DNA from: Massilia sp. IC2-477
GTDB taxonomy: Bacteria; Pseudomonadota; Gammaproteobacteria; Burkholderiales; Burkholderiaceae_D
Direction of reading: 5' to 3'
Assembly: GCF_020707265.1 (NCBI RefSeq)
Contig: NZ_JAJFEQ010000003.1
Span: 310,001 to 374,000, forward strand
DNA length: 64,000 nt
Shown: piece by piece, positions 18,029 through 28,163 of the stretch
Layout of the letters: every line of letters begins with the position of its first letter
How positions within the stretch are numbered: position 1 is the stretch's first letter
Made by a program: the position numbers and the translations under genes
The notes under the pieces: model-generated
The model's input: only the letters and a program-made list of their open reading frames with translations
What the model was told of the DNA's origin: nothing
Database searches by the model: none

Positions 18029-18394
18029 ATGCACGGGGCGGACCAGCAGTTCTTCTCGCGCCTGGCGTCGGCGAACGCCAGCTTCGCCGATAAACTGCCT
18101 GCCGTGCTCGAGCGCCTCGGGCTGCTGGCCGCCGGGCTCGACCCGGCGGCGCCGGCAGCAAGCGCGGCCGAGCTGCAGGCGATGCTGCACACCTTGGCCG
18201 GCTCCGCCGCCACCTTCGGCTACCGCGGCCTCGGCCAGCACGCCCGCGCGCTCGAACAGCGCCTGCGGGTGCTGACCGCCTTCGAACAGGTTGCTGCCAG
18301 CGACTGGTCAGCCTGGGTCGGCGAACTGGCGCAGTTCGTGGCGGCGGCGCAGCACAATCCGCGTGGCCTGGCCGACATCCCCAAAGGCGCCTAA
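18029..18394 (+). CDS. small Hpt (histidine phosphotransfer) protein
   Basis: 121 residues from the ATG at 18029. The Hpt signature HTLAGSAATFG is clear, with the phospho-accepting His54 followed by a helix of the four-helix bundle (LGQHARALEQRL). Stand-alone Hpt proteins relay phosphate from hybrid kinases to response regulators. The two hybrid kinases at 28-33 kb end in receiver domains and would need such a relay, but a link is inference. It lies 19 bp after upp, an unrelated housekeeping gene. Confidence 0.82.
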   Translation: MHGADQQFFSRLASANASFADKLPAVLERLGLLAAGLDPAAPAASAAELQAMLHTLAGSAATFGYRGLGQHARALEQRLRVLTAFEQVAASDWSAWVGELAQFVAAAQHNPRGLADIPKGA

Positions 18395-18727
18395 GCCCGT
18401 TTTGCGCTGGGGATAATGCGCGTGCGCAATAAGTCACTGCTGAATCGTTTGATCCGGCGCAAATTTCCATCCACTCGTTGGCCTATAGTTTTTCGTGTGC
18501 CGATTCAAAAACGCCCCCATAAAAGTTGAACATAGGAATTTTTATGGGAATTGTTGCGGTTACGCGCTTATTTATTTTGCGAAGTGCGTGTCGCACCGAT
18601 TTTATTCGGTATAATGCGGGATCGTTGGGTTGTAGGTAGTAGTGCAGTCTGTCTGTCATTCCTTTCTTGCTTCTTCAAACGATCTTAAACGGGCGTAAGC
18701 CCAACTTAACTGAAATAGGAAATTGTA
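18395..18727 (+). promoter_or_regulatory. cold-shock gene promoter and leader (333-bp gap)
   Basis: No gene is visible. The region is AT-rich compared with its surroundings. A consensus TATAAT lies at 18610-18615, with only a weak -35 (GTGTCG at 18588-18593). Transcription from it would give a leader of about 105 nt before the cspA-type ATG, in keeping with the long structured leaders of cspA mRNAs. AGGAAATTGTA before the ATG is the ribosome-binding site. Confidence 0.5.
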
Positions 18728-18931
18728 ATGGCAACTGGCATCGTTAAATGGTTCAATGACTCGAAGGGTTTCGGCTTCATCACCCCTGATGAAGGCGGCG
18801 AAGATCTGTTCGCTCACTTCTCGGCTATCCAGACCAACGGCTTCAAATCGCTGCAAGAGAACCAGCGCGTGTCGTTCGACGTGACCACTGGCCCGAAGGG
18901 CAAGCAGGCCGCGAACATCCAGCCGCTGTAA
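18728..18931 (+). CDS. cspA: cold-shock protein, CspA family
   Basis: 67 residues forming one cold-shock domain. The RNP1 motif KGFGFI and RNP2-like DLFAHF are intact, with the start [10 protein letters not shown]. CspA-type proteins bind single-stranded RNA/DNA and melt mRNA secondary structure. The gene has a long AT-rich leader and a strong terminator 20 bp after the stop, so it is monocistronic. Which of the several Csp paralogues usual in such genomes this is, and whether it is cold-induced, cannot be read from sequence. Confidence 0.95.
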   Translation: MATGIVKWFNDSKGFGFITPDEGGEDLFAHFSAIQTNGFKSLQENQRVSFDVTTGPKGKQAANIQPL

Positions 18932-18950
18932 TCGCTCTCCAGCGATAGTA

Positions 18951-18981
18951 AAAAATCCCCGGATCGCCGGGGATTTTTTTT
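18951..18981 (+). terminator. intrinsic terminator of the cold-shock gene
   Basis: AAAAATCCCCGG, a four-base ATCG loop, CCGGGG and then a run of eight T residues after an A. The A-tract on the other side lets it also serve the leftward LysR gene, which ends 23 bp beyond. Confidence 0.92.
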
Positions 18982-19003
18982 GCCCGTCGGATCCGCTACA
19001 CCG

Positions 19004-19906
19004 TCAAATCTGCCAGTAATTCGGCTGAGAATAGTTTCGGCGCAGGAAATCGACGAAAGCGCGGATGCGCAAGGGCAGGTGCTGGCGCTGGGCGAATACC
19101 GCGTAGATGTCATTCCCCGGCGCCGCGAATTCGTCGAGCACCGTGCACAATTCGCCAGATGCGATCTGGCTTCCGACTTCCCACATCGAGCGCCAGGCCA
19201 AGCCCTTGCCGGCCAGCGCCCAGGCGTGCAGTACGGCGCCGTCGTTGCACTCCATGTTGCCGCCCACTTTCAGCGTGACCGGCTTGCCCGCATCGAGAAA
19301 GGTCCAGCCGCGCTGGCTGCCTTCGCTGCTGATCGCCAGGCAGTTGTGCCTGGCTAGGTCGGCCAGCACGCGCGGCCTGCCGTGGCGCTTGAGGTAGGCG
19401 GGCGTGCCCACGACCACGCGGTGGTTGTCCGCCAGCTTGGTGCCGACCAGGCTGGAATCGGTCAGGCTGGCGATGCGAATCGCCACGTCCACGCCTTCGC
19501 CGACGACGTCGACCAGGCGGTCGGTGAGGTTCAGGTTGACCGTCACGTCGCGATGCTCGGCGAGGAAAGAGGGCAGCAGGGGCGCGACGTGCTGGCGTCC
19601 GAAGCCGGCCGGGGCCGAGACGAACAGGTGTCCGCTGGCATGGGCGCTGCGCTCGCTCGCGGCGGCTTCGGCTTCCTCCAGTTCGCTGAGGATGCGCTGG
19701 CAATCCTCCAGGAAGGCGGCGCCCTCGTCGGTCAGCACCAGGCGGCGCGTGGTCCGCTGCAGGAGCTTGACCCCGAGCCGTGCCTCCAGGGCGTCGAGGC
19801 GGCGGCCGATCATGGCCGGTGCGATGCCCTCGGCGCGCGCCGCCGCCGACAGGCTGCCGCGCGCTACCACTTCCACGAAGGTCGAGATCTGCCTGAACTT
19901 GTCCAT
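19004..19906 (-). CDS. LysR-family transcriptional regulator
   Basis: 300 residues with an N-terminal winged helix-turn-helix (about 1-60, FVEVVARGSLSAAARAEGIAPAMIGRRLDALE) and a periplasmic-binding-protein-like effector domain (about 90-295) with the usual VDVAIRI segment. It is divergent from malate synthase across 155 bp. By the common LysR arrangement it is a candidate regulator of aceB and of itself. The effector is unknown. Confidence 0.88.
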   Translation of the reverse strand: MDKFRQISTFVEVVARGSLSAAARAEGIAPAMIGRRLDALEARLGVKLLQRTTRRLVLTDEGAAFLEDCQRILSELEEAEAAASERSAHASGHLFVSAPAGFGRQHVAPLLPSFLAEHRDVTVNLNLTDRLVDVVGEGVDVAIRIASLTDSSLVGTKLADNHRVVVGTPAYLKRHGRPRVLADLARHNCLAISSEGSQRGWTFLDAGKPVTLKVGGNMECNDGAVLHAWALAGKGLAWRSMWEVGSQIASGELCTVLDEFAAPGNDIYAVFAQRQHLPLRIRAFVDFLRRNYSQPNYWQI

Positions 19907-19922
19907 GTGCGCTTCCCCATTT

Positions 19923-19959
19923 GATACAAAAACGCACAGATGTAGTGAGAAAATGTATC
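19923..19959. promoter_or_regulatory. candidate operator dyad between LysR gene and aceB
   Basis: GATACA (19923-19928) and its inverse TGTATC (19954-19959) lie 25 bp apart in the AT-rich spacer, close to the LysR start. Spaced dyads of this kind are used by LysR-type tetramers, but the classical T-N11-A core is not obvious. Confidence 0.3.
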
Positions 19960-20061
19960 GTTTAGCTATCTGTAAGTGAATATACTTGATGCTATGACAA
20001 ACGCCAAGGCTGCCGTCCAGGCCTGGCGCGCACCGGTTTTCTATTTACAGGAGCAAGCGCA

Positions 20062-21654
<1,593 letters not shown>

Positions 21655-21659
21655 TGTCC

Positions 21660-21690
21660 GTAGGGTGGCCGGCAGAGCCGGCCACCCTAC
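21660..21690. terminator. perfect hairpin between convergent aceB and gloB
   Basis: GTAGGGTGGCCGGC and its exact inverse form a 14-bp stem with an AGA loop, 6 bp after the aceB stop and 4 bp before the gloB stop. The ends match the GTAGGGTGG...CCACCCTAC repeat family of this window. There is no T-run, so it may act as a bidirectional mRNA 3' end rather than a classical terminator. Confidence 0.65.
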
Positions 21691-21694
21691 AAAA

Positions 21695-22495
21695 TCAAAA
21701 CACGTTCTTCCACTCGCGCAGCGCCGCGAACGCTTCAACCGGCGATGCCCCGGGCTTCAAACGGCCCGCATCCATCAGACTCTTCACGATCCCCGGCTCG
21801 GTAGCGCGCAGGAAGGGATTCGTCCCACGCTCCAGCCCGATCGTCGACGGCACCGTCGGCAGCCGCGTTCCACGCTTCTCGCTCGCGTCCTTCATGCGCA
21901 AGGCCAGTCCCTGGTTATCCGGCTCGACCGCCTGCGCAAAGCGCAGATTTGACACCGTATATTCATGCGCGCAATAGACCAGCGTATCGTCCGGCAGCGC
22001 CGCGAGCTTGGCGAGCGAGTCCATCATCTGGCTTGGTGTGCCTTCGAACAGGCGGCCGCAGCCGCCGGCGAACAGGGTATCGCCGCAGAACAGCCAGTGC
22101 GCACCTGGGCTGCGCCGTACATAGGCAATGTGTCCCAGGGTATGGCCCGGCACGTCAAGCACGTCGAGTTCCAGGTCGAGCCCGGGAACCGTGATGCGAT
22201 CGCCTTCGCCCAGCGGGTGCGTGATGCCGTCGATGCCGTCATTGCGCGGCCCAAACACAGGCACATTTGCTTGCGCCAGCAGGGACGGTACACCGCCGAT
22301 ATGGTCAGCATGGTGATGGGTGAGTAAAATGGCAGTCAGGGACAGCCCGTGCTGGGTCAGCGCGTCGCGGATCGGACCGGCATCACCCGGGTCCACCACC
22401 GCGGCATGCGCGCCGTCATGGATCACCCACAGGTAGTTGTCGTTAAATGCAGGAACAGTCAGGACCGACAGGTCGCGATGTGGCTGGCTCGTCAT
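21695..22495 (-). CDS. gloB: hydroxyacylglutathione hydrolase (glyoxalase II)
   Basis: 266 residues from the ATG at 22493-22495; the frame is open for 19 more residues upstream, but conservation starts here. The metallo-beta-lactamase motif is THHHADH (His60, His62, Asp64, His65), followed by [29 protein letters not shown] and the C-terminal HAGH domain with AHEYT and NPFLRA. It hydrolyses S-D-lactoylglutathione to D-lactate and glutathione in methylglyoxal detoxification. The start is 28 bp from that of the divergent methyltransferase gene, so the promoters overlap. Confidence 0.94.
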   Translation of the reverse strand: MTSQPHRDLSVLTVPAFNDNYLWVIHDGAHAAVVDPGDAGPIRDALTQHGLSLTAILLTHHHADHIGGVPSLLAQANVPVFGPRNDGIDGITHPLGEGDRITVPGLDLELDVLDVPGHTLGHIAYVRRSPGAHWLFCGDTLFAGGCGRLFEGTPSQMMDSLAKLAALPDDTLVYCAHEYTVSNLRFAQAVEPDNQGLALRMKDASEKRGTRLPTVPSTIGLERGTNPFLRATEPGIVKSLMDAGRLKPGASPVEAFAALREWKNVF

Positions 22496-22523
22496 GGTCA
22501 ATACGGAAGGCTCAAGGGGTGGC

Positions 22524-23297
22524 ATGGATAGCGCGGCTTCAGAAAAATCCATTATAGCGCTCGACCGCTGGCTGCAATCGCCGGCGGGCGCCTACGTGCG
22601 CGCCTTCGAGCAGGCCTGCCTCGACGAGCTCACCGTCGATATCTTCGGCTTCAATGCGCTGCAGATCGGCGTGCCGCAACTCGATGCGCTGGCGGCCAGC
22701 CGCATGCCCAACAAGTGGCAGGCCGCGATCCGCAGCTCGACCGCCGACGAACTCGCCTTTGCCGCGGGCGGCCAGCAGATCGCGGTGGCGCTCGATTTCG
22801 AAGAGCTGCCCTTCGCCTCGCACAGCATCGACCTGGTGGTGCTGCCGCACGTGCTCGAGTTCGCCGCCGAGCCGCACCAGGTCTTGCGCGAAGTCGAACG
22901 CGTGCTGATCCCGGAAGGGCAGGTGATCATCTGCGGCTTCAACCCGGCCAGCCTGTGGGGCATGCGCCAGGGCGTGGGCAAGGTCACGCGCAACGGCTAC
23001 CTGCCGGCCTCCGGCGAGTTCATCTCTATGCCGCGCCTCAAGGACTGGTTAAAATTGCTGAATCTCGGCGTGAGCCGCAGCCACTTCGGCTGCTATGCGC
23101 CGCCGTGCCGGACAGCCCACTGGCTGAGCCGGTTCTCGATGATGGAGTCGGCCGGCCGGCGCTGGTGGCCCTACCTGGGCGCCGTGTACGTGGTCCACGC
23201 CATCAAGCGGGTCAAGGGCATGCACATCATCGGACCTGCATGGAACAAGAAAACGAGCAAGCGTCCGCAGGCAGTGCCGGCGGCGAACAGAGAATGA
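22524..23297 (+). CDS. class I SAM-dependent methyltransferase
   Basis: 257 residues from the ATG at 22524, preceded by AAGGGGTGG. The core is a Methyltransf_11-type Rossmann region with [20 protein letters not shown] and [19 protein letters not shown]; the first glycine loop is atypical. A position between gloB and rnhA, with the stop overlapping rnhA (ATGA), is common in beta- and gammaproteobacteria for this family. The substrate is unknown. Confidence 0.85.
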   Translation: MDSAASEKSIIALDRWLQSPAGAYVRAFEQACLDELTVDIFGFNALQIGVPQLDALAASRMPNKWQAAIRSSTADELAFAAGGQQIAVALDFEELPFASHSIDLVVLPHVLEFAAEPHQVLREVERVLIPEGQVIICGFNPASLWGMRQGVGKVTRNGYLPASGEFISMPRLKDWLKLLNLGVSRSHFGCYAPPCRTAHWLSRFSMMESAGRRWWPYLGAVYVVHAIKRVKGMHIIGPAWNKKTSKRPQAVPAANRE

Positions 23298-23752
23298 GCG
23301 AAACCAACAACAACGCGACCAAGGTCGAGATCTTCACCGACGGCGCCTGCAAGGGCAATCCGGGCACGGGCGGCTGGGGCGCACTCCTGGTCTCGGGTGG
23401 CCACGAAAAGGAAATCTTCGGCGGCGAGCCGAACACCACCAACAACCGCATGGAGCTGCGCGCCGTGATCGAGGCGCTAGGCGTACTCAATCGGCCATGC
23501 CAAGTGGTCCTGCACACTGACAGCCAGTACGTGCAGAAGGGGATCTCGGAATGGATCCACGGCTGGAAGGCGCGCGGCTGGAAGACCTCGACCAAGGAGC
23601 CCGTGAAGAACGACGACCTGTGGAAGGCGCTCGACCTCGCGCAGCAGCAGCACGCGGTCGAATGGCGCTGGGTACGCGGCCACAACGGTCATCCGGGCAA
23701 CGAGCGGGCCGACGTGCTGGCCAACCGCGGCGCGGCATCCGTCAAGCGTTAA
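23294..23752 (+). CDS. rnhA: ribonuclease HI
   Basis: 152 residues, the standard size. The four carboxylates are in place: Asp16 ([11 protein letters not shown]), Glu54 (NNRMELRAV), Asp76 (HTDSQYV) and Asp140 (GNERADVLA), with His130 in VRGHNGH. It degrades the RNA strand of RNA-DNA hybrids. Its ATG overlaps the stop of the methyltransferase gene, so it is translationally coupled. The frame is open far upstream, but that part is the shadow of the methyltransferase. dnaQ follows after 88 bp, the classical rnhA-dnaQ neighbourhood. Confidence 0.96.
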   Translation: MSETNNNATKVEIFTDGACKGNPGTGGWGALLVSGGHEKEIFGGEPNTTNNRMELRAVIEALGVLNRPCQVVLHTDSQYVQKGISEWIHGWKARGWKTSTKEPVKNDDLWKALDLAQQQHAVEWRWVRGHNGHPGNERADVLANRGAASVKR

Positions 23753-23840
23753 TTTGACAACAGCGCGTCCGGCGGGCATCCCGGCCGCGATCCTGCTGCG
23801 CTATACTTCGCCTCGCTCCAACTCATCAGTAAGACATACC

Positions 23841-24560
23841 ATGCGCCAGATCGTCCTCGATACCGAAACCACCGGCCTGAATCCCCGCACGGGCGACCGC
23901 ATCATCGAAGTCGGCTGCGTCGAGATCGTCAACCGCAAACTGACCGGGAATAACTTCCACCGTTATATCAACCCGGAACGCGATTCGGACGAAGCGGCGC
24001 TGGCGGTGCACGGCCTGACGACGGAATTCCTGAGCGACAAACCGAAGTTCCACGAGATCGTCGAGGAGCTGCGCGAATTCGTGCAGGGCGCCGAAGTCAT
24101 CATCCACAACGCGCCCTTCGACCTGGGCTTCCTGAACCACGAATTCCAGCGCCTCGGCCTGCCGCCCTTCACGCAGTATTGCAGCGGCGTGATCGACACC
24201 CTGGTGCAGGCCAAGGAACTCCATCCGGGCAAGCGCAACTCGCTGGACGCACTGTGCGACCGCTACGAGATCTCCAACGCCCACCGCAAGCTGCACGGCG
24301 CGCTGCTCGACTCGGAACTGCTGGCGGACGTGTACCTGGCGATGACGCGCGGCCAGAACTCGCTGACCATGGATGTCGCGGTCGAAGCCAGCGCCGGCGG
24401 CGAACTGGGCGATGCCGGTCCGCTGGGCGAGATCATCGTGCTCGCGGCCAGCAGCGACGAGCTCGCCGCGCACAACGAGGTGCTGGTGGGCCTGGACAAG
24501 AATGTGAAGGGCAGCTGCGTCTGGCGGAATTATTCGCCTTTGCAGGTGACGGCTGAGTGA
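23841..24560 (+). CDS. dnaQ: DNA polymerase III epsilon subunit (proofreading exonuclease)
   Basis: 239 residues from the ATG at 23841; 29 open codons upstream are not conserved. Exo I is LDTETTGLNP (Asp7, Glu9), Exo II is HNAPFDLGFLNHE (Asp94) and Exo III has His152 and Asp157 in HGALLDSELLADVY, a complete DEDDh active site. The C-terminal tail binds the polymerase alpha subunit in known DnaQ. It proofreads replication errors. A tRNA-Val gene begins 26 bp after the stop, with its own -10-like CATAAT. Confidence 0.95.
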   Translation: MRQIVLDTETTGLNPRTGDRIIEVGCVEIVNRKLTGNNFHRYINPERDSDEAALAVHGLTTEFLSDKPKFHEIVEELREFVQGAEVIIHNAPFDLGFLNHEFQRLGLPPFTQYCSGVIDTLVQAKELHPGKRNSLDALCDRYEISNAHRKLHGALLDSELLADVYLAMTRGQNSLTMDVAVEASAGGELGDAGPLGEIIVLAASSDELAAHNEVLVGLDKNVKGSCVWRNYSPLQVTAE

Positions 24561-24586
24561 TCCTGTGGCATAATACGCCTCGCTTC

Positions 24587-24661
24587 GGGAGGTTAGCTCA
24601 GGGGTAGAGCACTGCATTCACACTGCAGGGGTCGCAAGTTCGAAACTTGCACTTCCCACCA
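24587..24661 (+). tRNA. tRNA-Val (anticodon CAC), copy 1
   Basis: 75 nt including an encoded CCA. The acceptor GGGAGGT pairs with ACTTCCC. The D arm is AGCTCAGGGGTAGAGC, the anticodon loop TTCACAC (anticodon CAC) and the T arm GCAAGTTCGAAACTTGC. A CATAAT -10 lies at 24569-24574 and a terminator follows 12 bp after CCA. It is identical to the copy at 25391. Confidence 0.96.
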
Positions 24662-24673
24662 GATTCAAAAAAG

Positions 24674-24706
24674 AACGCTGTCCGCGCAGGTGGACAGCGT
24701 TTTTTT
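24674..24706. terminator. bidirectional terminator of tRNA-Val copy 1 and the methyltransferase
   Basis: The AACGCTGTCC / GGACAGCGTT stem (10 bp, 8-nt loop) is followed by six T residues rightward and an A/T-rich TTCTTTTTT leftward. The leftward methyltransferase stop codon lies in its T-run. Confidence 0.9.
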
Positions 24707-25313
24707 ATTGCTGCGCCGCGTACCATTTGAGGTCGGGTGTGATGGTCCACGCATACAAGGTCTTGCGGCCCACCCGCACGATCTCTTCGGGTGGCCACTG
24801 TCCACCCATGTGAAAGTCGTGCGACACCACCCGGCTGCCCGCGCGCAGCTGGCGCCACAGCTGCGGCATCAGTTTCAGGTTCACTTCGAACAGCAGGTAG
24901 AGCATGACGACCGTGGCCGGACTCAGGTCGGTTTCGAACAGGTCGGCCTGACGAAACTGCACCAGTTCTTCCACGCCTGCGCGGCGCGCGTTCTCGCGTG
25001 CTTCGCGGATGCGCTCGGGATCGAGGTCGATGCCGACACCCCGTACACCGTAGCGCCGCGCCGCTTCGATCACGATGCGGCCATCGCCGCAGCCCAGGTC
25101 GTACACCACGTCGCCGCGCTTGATGCGGCCCAGCGCCAGCATGCGCCGCACCAGGTCTGGCGGGGTGGGTACATAAGGCACTTTCGGCAGCGGGACCGCA
25201 CCGGTGCGGCGGGGCAGGAGTAGCGCGGCGCCGGCGAGAAAGGCTGCGCAGCGCGCCAGGGTGCGCCGCTTTGGCAAGAGGATCGCAGCGTCGGTCATAT
25301 CAGCGTTATTCAC
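24705..25313 (-). CDS. SAM-dependent methyltransferase with Tat-like N-terminus
   Basis: 202 residues. The N-terminus (KRRTLARCAAFLAGAALLLPRR, residues 15-36) is a basic, twin-arginine segment plus a hydrophobic stretch, resembling a Tat signal or membrane anchor. The body is a class I methyltransferase with VYDLGCGDGRIVIEAA (motif I), GVGIDLDPERI and SHDFHMGGQWPP. It ends with a short beta region rich in aromatic residues. The substrate is unknown. It is oddly placed, antisense between two identical tRNA-Val genes, and shares a terminator with the first. Confidence 0.78.
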   Translation of the reverse strand: MNNADMTDAAILLPKRRTLARCAAFLAGAALLLPRRTGAVPLPKVPYVPTPPDLVRRMLALGRIKRGDVVYDLGCGDGRIVIEAARRYGVRGVGIDLDPERIREARENARRAGVEELVQFRQADLFETDLSPATVVMLYLLFEVNLKLMPQLWRQLRAGSRVVSHDFHMGGQWPPEEIVRVGRKTLYAWTITPDLKWYAAQQ

Positions 25314-25390
25314 TGGAACACTCCAAGCTAGCTGGTCATTGCGGTTTCATATTGATGAAACTCAAGGGATAGTGCATAATACGCGCACTC

Positions 25391-25465
25391 GGGAGGTTAG
25401 CTCAGGGGTAGAGCACTGCATTCACACTGCAGGGGTCGCAAGTTCGAAACTTGCACTTCCCACCA
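25391..25465 (+). tRNA. tRNA-Val (anticodon CAC), copy 2
   Basis: The 75-nt sequence is identical to the copy at 24587, including CCA and the following GA. GCATAATACGC upstream is also shared, so the duplication includes the -10 box (CATAAT, about 25375-25380). The rest of the flanks differ. Confidence 0.96.
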
Positions 25466-25477
25466 GAATACAAAAAA

Positions 25478-25508
25478 GGCCCGCAGCGACAAACGCTGCG
25501 GGCCTTTT
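25478..25508 (+). terminator. terminator of tRNA-Val copy 2
   Basis: The GGCCCGCAGCG / CGCTGCGGGCC perfect 11-bp stem with an ACAAA loop is followed by TTTTGCTTT; an A-run precedes it, so it may also end the leftward AI-2E gene. Confidence 0.9.
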
Positions 25509-25525
25509 GCTTTGTGCCGTGCGCC

Positions 25526-26551
25526 TTAGGACGCAGTCTGGTTCGCGCGCAGCCAGCTGAACAGCACCGCCATCATGAAGGGGCCCACGAACAGGCCGAT
25601 CACGCCCAGCGTCGACACGCCCCCGAGCAGGCCGAACAGCACTGCCAGGAAGGGCAGGTTGACGCGGTGCCCGATCAGTTTCGGGCGGATGAACTTGTCG
25701 ACCATGAACAGCTCCACGGCGCCCCAGGTGAACAGGCCGAGCGCCGCGCCCGCATTGCCCTGGCCGAGCAACAGCAGCGAGACCATGGTGAAGGACAGCG
25801 GCGCGCCGCCCGGGATCAGGGCCAGGTAGCCGGTGATCACGCCGAGCAGGGCCGGGGCCGGTGCGCCAGCGACGTAGTAGGCGATGCCGAGCACGACCCC
25901 TTCGAGCACCGCGATCGAGCACAGGCCGAGCGCGGTGCCGCGCACCGACAGCGGCAGGATGCGGCGCAGGTTGGGGTAATGATCGGGCAGCAGGCGCACT
26001 CCCGCGCCGTCGACGTAGCGCACCACGGCCGGCCCGTGCAGGTAGAGGATGAACAGGGTCAGCAGCGTGAGGAACAGGTACAGCGCGTTGGCGAGGATCA
26101 CCGAACCCCAGAAGCGCGCCGCGCCGGTCAGGTGCGGCATGACGTCGCCCAGCGTGGTCTGGATCAGCGCGTTCAGGCCGCCCGGCACCGCCAGGTGCTC
26201 GTTCCACCACGCGAGGATGCGCTCGGCCACCAGCGGGATGCCCTGCAGCCAGCTGGGCGCCGGCACGCCGACCTTGTTGAGTTCGAACAGCAGGCGCTGG
26301 ATGCCGACCAGCTCGTTGCCGAGGGCCTTGATCAACAGCAGCGAGGGACCGACGAAGCAGAGGATCAGCAGTCCGAGCAGGATGCTGGCGCTGGCCATGC
26401 GCGGCAGGCCGCGCGCCTGCAGGCGTTGGTGCAGCGGCCAGGTGATGACCGCCAGCAGGCCGGCCCAGGCCAGCGAGCCGAGGAAGTGCTGCAGCAGCAG
26501 CGCCAGTCCGATCGCGAACAGCGTCGGCAGCACGAGTGTCGAGTAGCGCAT
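25526..26551 (-). CDS. AI-2E family (TqsA/PerM-like) membrane transporter
   Basis: 341 residues from the ATG at 26549-26551 (MRYSTLVLP), preceded by GGAGAC. Seven or eight hydrophobic helices and the family's long central periplasmic segment are visible. The conserved C-terminal motif around YLALIPGGAP and LFGLLGGVSTLGVIGLFVGP marks the AI-2E/PerM family. Members export varied solutes and only some affect autoinducer-2, so the substrate is open. The htpX gene is 38 bp upstream in the same direction, a likely two-gene operon. Confidence 0.87.
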   Translation of the reverse strand: MRYSTLVLPTLFAIGLALLLQHFLGSLAWAGLLAVITWPLHQRLQARGLPRMASASILLGLLILCFVGPSLLLIKALGNELVGIQRLLFELNKVGVPAPSWLQGIPLVAERILAWWNEHLAVPGGLNALIQTTLGDVMPHLTGAARFWGSVILANALYLFLTLLTLFILYLHGPAVVRYVDGAGVRLLPDHYPNLRRILPLSVRGTALGLCSIAVLEGVVLGIAYYVAGAPAPALLGVITGYLALIPGGAPLSFTMVSLLLLGQGNAGAALGLFTWGAVELFMVDKFIRPKLIGHRVNLPFLAVLFGLLGGVSTLGVIGLFVGPFMMAVLFSWLRANQTAS

Positions 26552-26589
26552 CCTGGCCCGGGTCTCCTTTATTCTTGTTGTCTTGCTGG

Positions 26590-27459
26590 TCAAGCGCGCT
26601 GGAGCGCGGCGACGCGATCCTCGCACGACGGGTGGCTGCTGAACAGCGACAGCACGCCGCCGCCGGCGATGCCCGACGCCGCCATGTTCTTCGGCAGCGC
26701 GCCCTGCGCGAGGCCGCCCAGGCGCTGCAGGGCCGCGATCATCGGACGCGGGCTGCCCATGATGCTGGCGGCGCCGCGGTCGGCGCGGTATTCGCGCTGG
26801 CGCGAGAACCAGGCCACGATGATGCTGGCCAGGATGCCGAACAGGATATCGCAAACGATGGCCGTGATGGTGTAAGCGATGCCGGGGCCGGTGTTTTCCT
26901 CGTCCTTGCGCAGGAAACTGTCGACCGCGTAGGCGACCACGCGCGCCAGGAAGATCACGAAGGTGTTCACCACGCCCTGGATCAGGGTCAGGGTCACCAT
27001 GTCGCCGTTGGCGATGTGGGCGACTTCGTGCGCCAGCACCGCTTCGACTTCTTCCTGGGTCATCGAGGCCAGGAGGCCCGTGGACACCGCCACCAGCGAA
27101 GCGTTCTTCGAGGCGCCGGTCGCGAAGGCATTCGGCTCGCCCTCATACACCGCGACTTCCGGCATGGCGATGCCGGCGCGCTGGGCCTGGGCGGCCACGG
27201 TGGACAGCAGCCAGGCTTCGGTCGCGTTGGCCGGCTGCGCGATCACGCGCGCACCCGTCGACCACTTGGCCATCGGCTTGGAGATCAGGAGCGAGATGAA
27301 GGCGCCGCCGAAGCCCATCAGGCCTGCGAAGACGAGCAGGGCGCCGAGGTTCAGGCCATTGGCAGTGAGGAAGCGGTTGACGCCGAGCAGGCTGGCCGAG
27401 ATGCCCAGCACCAGCATGATGGCGAAGTTGGTCGCGATGAGAAGGACGATGCGTTTCAT
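26590..27459 (-). CDS. htpX: membrane zinc metalloprotease HtpX
   Basis: 289 residues from the ATG at 27457-27459. Two N-terminal membrane helices (about 4-24 and 38-58) are followed by HEVAH (His144, Glu145, His148), a second helix pair (about 155-200), and SRQREYRAD supplying the third zinc ligand. HtpX degrades misfolded membrane proteins at the cytoplasmic face in partnership with FtsH. Length and order match E. coli HtpX (293). Confidence 0.95.
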   Translation of the reverse strand: MKRIVLLIATNFAIMLVLGISASLLGVNRFLTANGLNLGALLVFAGLMGFGGAFISLLISKPMAKWSTGARVIAQPANATEAWLLSTVAAQAQRAGIAMPEVAVYEGEPNAFATGASKNASLVAVSTGLLASMTQEEVEAVLAHEVAHIANGDMVTLTLIQGVVNTFVIFLARVVAYAVDSFLRKDEENTGPGIAYTITAIVCDILFGILASIIVAWFSRQREYRADRGAASIMGSPRPMIAALQRLGGLAQGALPKNMAASGIAGGGVLSLFSSHPSCEDRVAALQRA

Positions 27460-27656
27460 GGTTCCGGTGTGCGTTGATCGATAGCGGCAGGCGGCTTCCT
27501 GAGCCGCGCTGCTCATGCATAAGGATAAAGCACCCGGATACCCCGGGAAAAGCGAAGAATACAGAACTATTACTTCATAAAAACAGAAGTAGTGCAGAGT
27601 AAGGCACTACGGGCGCCGTCCGCTGCCGGGGCGCAGCGGATGGCGTCGCCGGCTGC

Positions 27657-27956
27657 TCAGCCGTGCAGGTCTTCGTCCTTGAGCGTGCCGTTCACGTACA
27701 GGCGCAGCAGGATTGCCACGGGCGGCGGGATCACGACGCCGGTTTCGAAGCGGCTGCCGCTGGACTGGGTCACGCCGAAGCGGCTCCAGAATTTCTCCTG
27801 GCTTTCGCGTTTGCGGATGCGCAGGCGGCGCAGTTCATGCGGCGCGGCAGGCCACGGGGCGTTCAGGGATGGCGCGGCCGCGGCCAGCTCGCTGCCTACC
27901 GCGTCCGTCACGACCATATCGATGCCGAATTCTTCACCCATCATTTTGCCAGCCAT
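27657..27956 (-). CDS. small helix-turn-helix regulator (XRE-like)
   Basis: 99 residues from the ATG at 27954-27956, preceded by AAGGAACAAGC. The C-terminal half (about 45-95) is a helix-turn-helix: LRIRKRESQEKFWSRFGVT, then QSSGSRFETG and PPPVAILLRLYVNG. The first 40 residues are variable and acidic/alanine-rich. It resembles small regulators that occur in many copies in Oxalobacteraceae. The gene stands alone between htpX and a hybrid kinase. The target is unknown. Confidence 0.65.
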   Translation of the reverse strand: MAGKMMGEEFGIDMVVTDAVGSELAAAAPSLNAPWPAAPHELRRLRIRKRESQEKFWSRFGVTQSSGSRFETGVVIPPPVAILLRLYVNGTLKDEDLHG

Positions 27957-28163
27957 TGCTTGTTCCTTCCGTTCGCCCATGTCACTTCTCATTTGCAGTC
28001 AGTCGACCGCACCAGCCTTGATCGTATCCGGAAAGATATGCTCCAAGGCTCACGAAAAATCACGAGCGTCCATTTTTTGCAAATACGCGTTTTGACACGG
28101 CGGGGTGTCTGAAGTGGTAAGGTATCGGCCCATGACCTCGCCGCGACAGGAAGCCCGATCCGC

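Noticed and set aside
18656..18856. Short minus-strand frame over the cold-shock gene start
   Set aside because: Antisense to a fully conserved cold-shock domain and its leader; no ribosome-binding site and no family.
22715..23752. RNase HI with a ~190-residue N-terminal extension
   Set aside because: The extension is the shifted frame of the methyltransferase gene; the conserved RNase HI begins at 23294 in an ATGA overlap.
24587..25465. Two-unit repeat as a CRISPR or attachment site
   Set aside because: The repeats are complete tRNA genes 804 bp apart; no CRISPR-type regular repeats occur anywhere in the window and no integrase gene is present.
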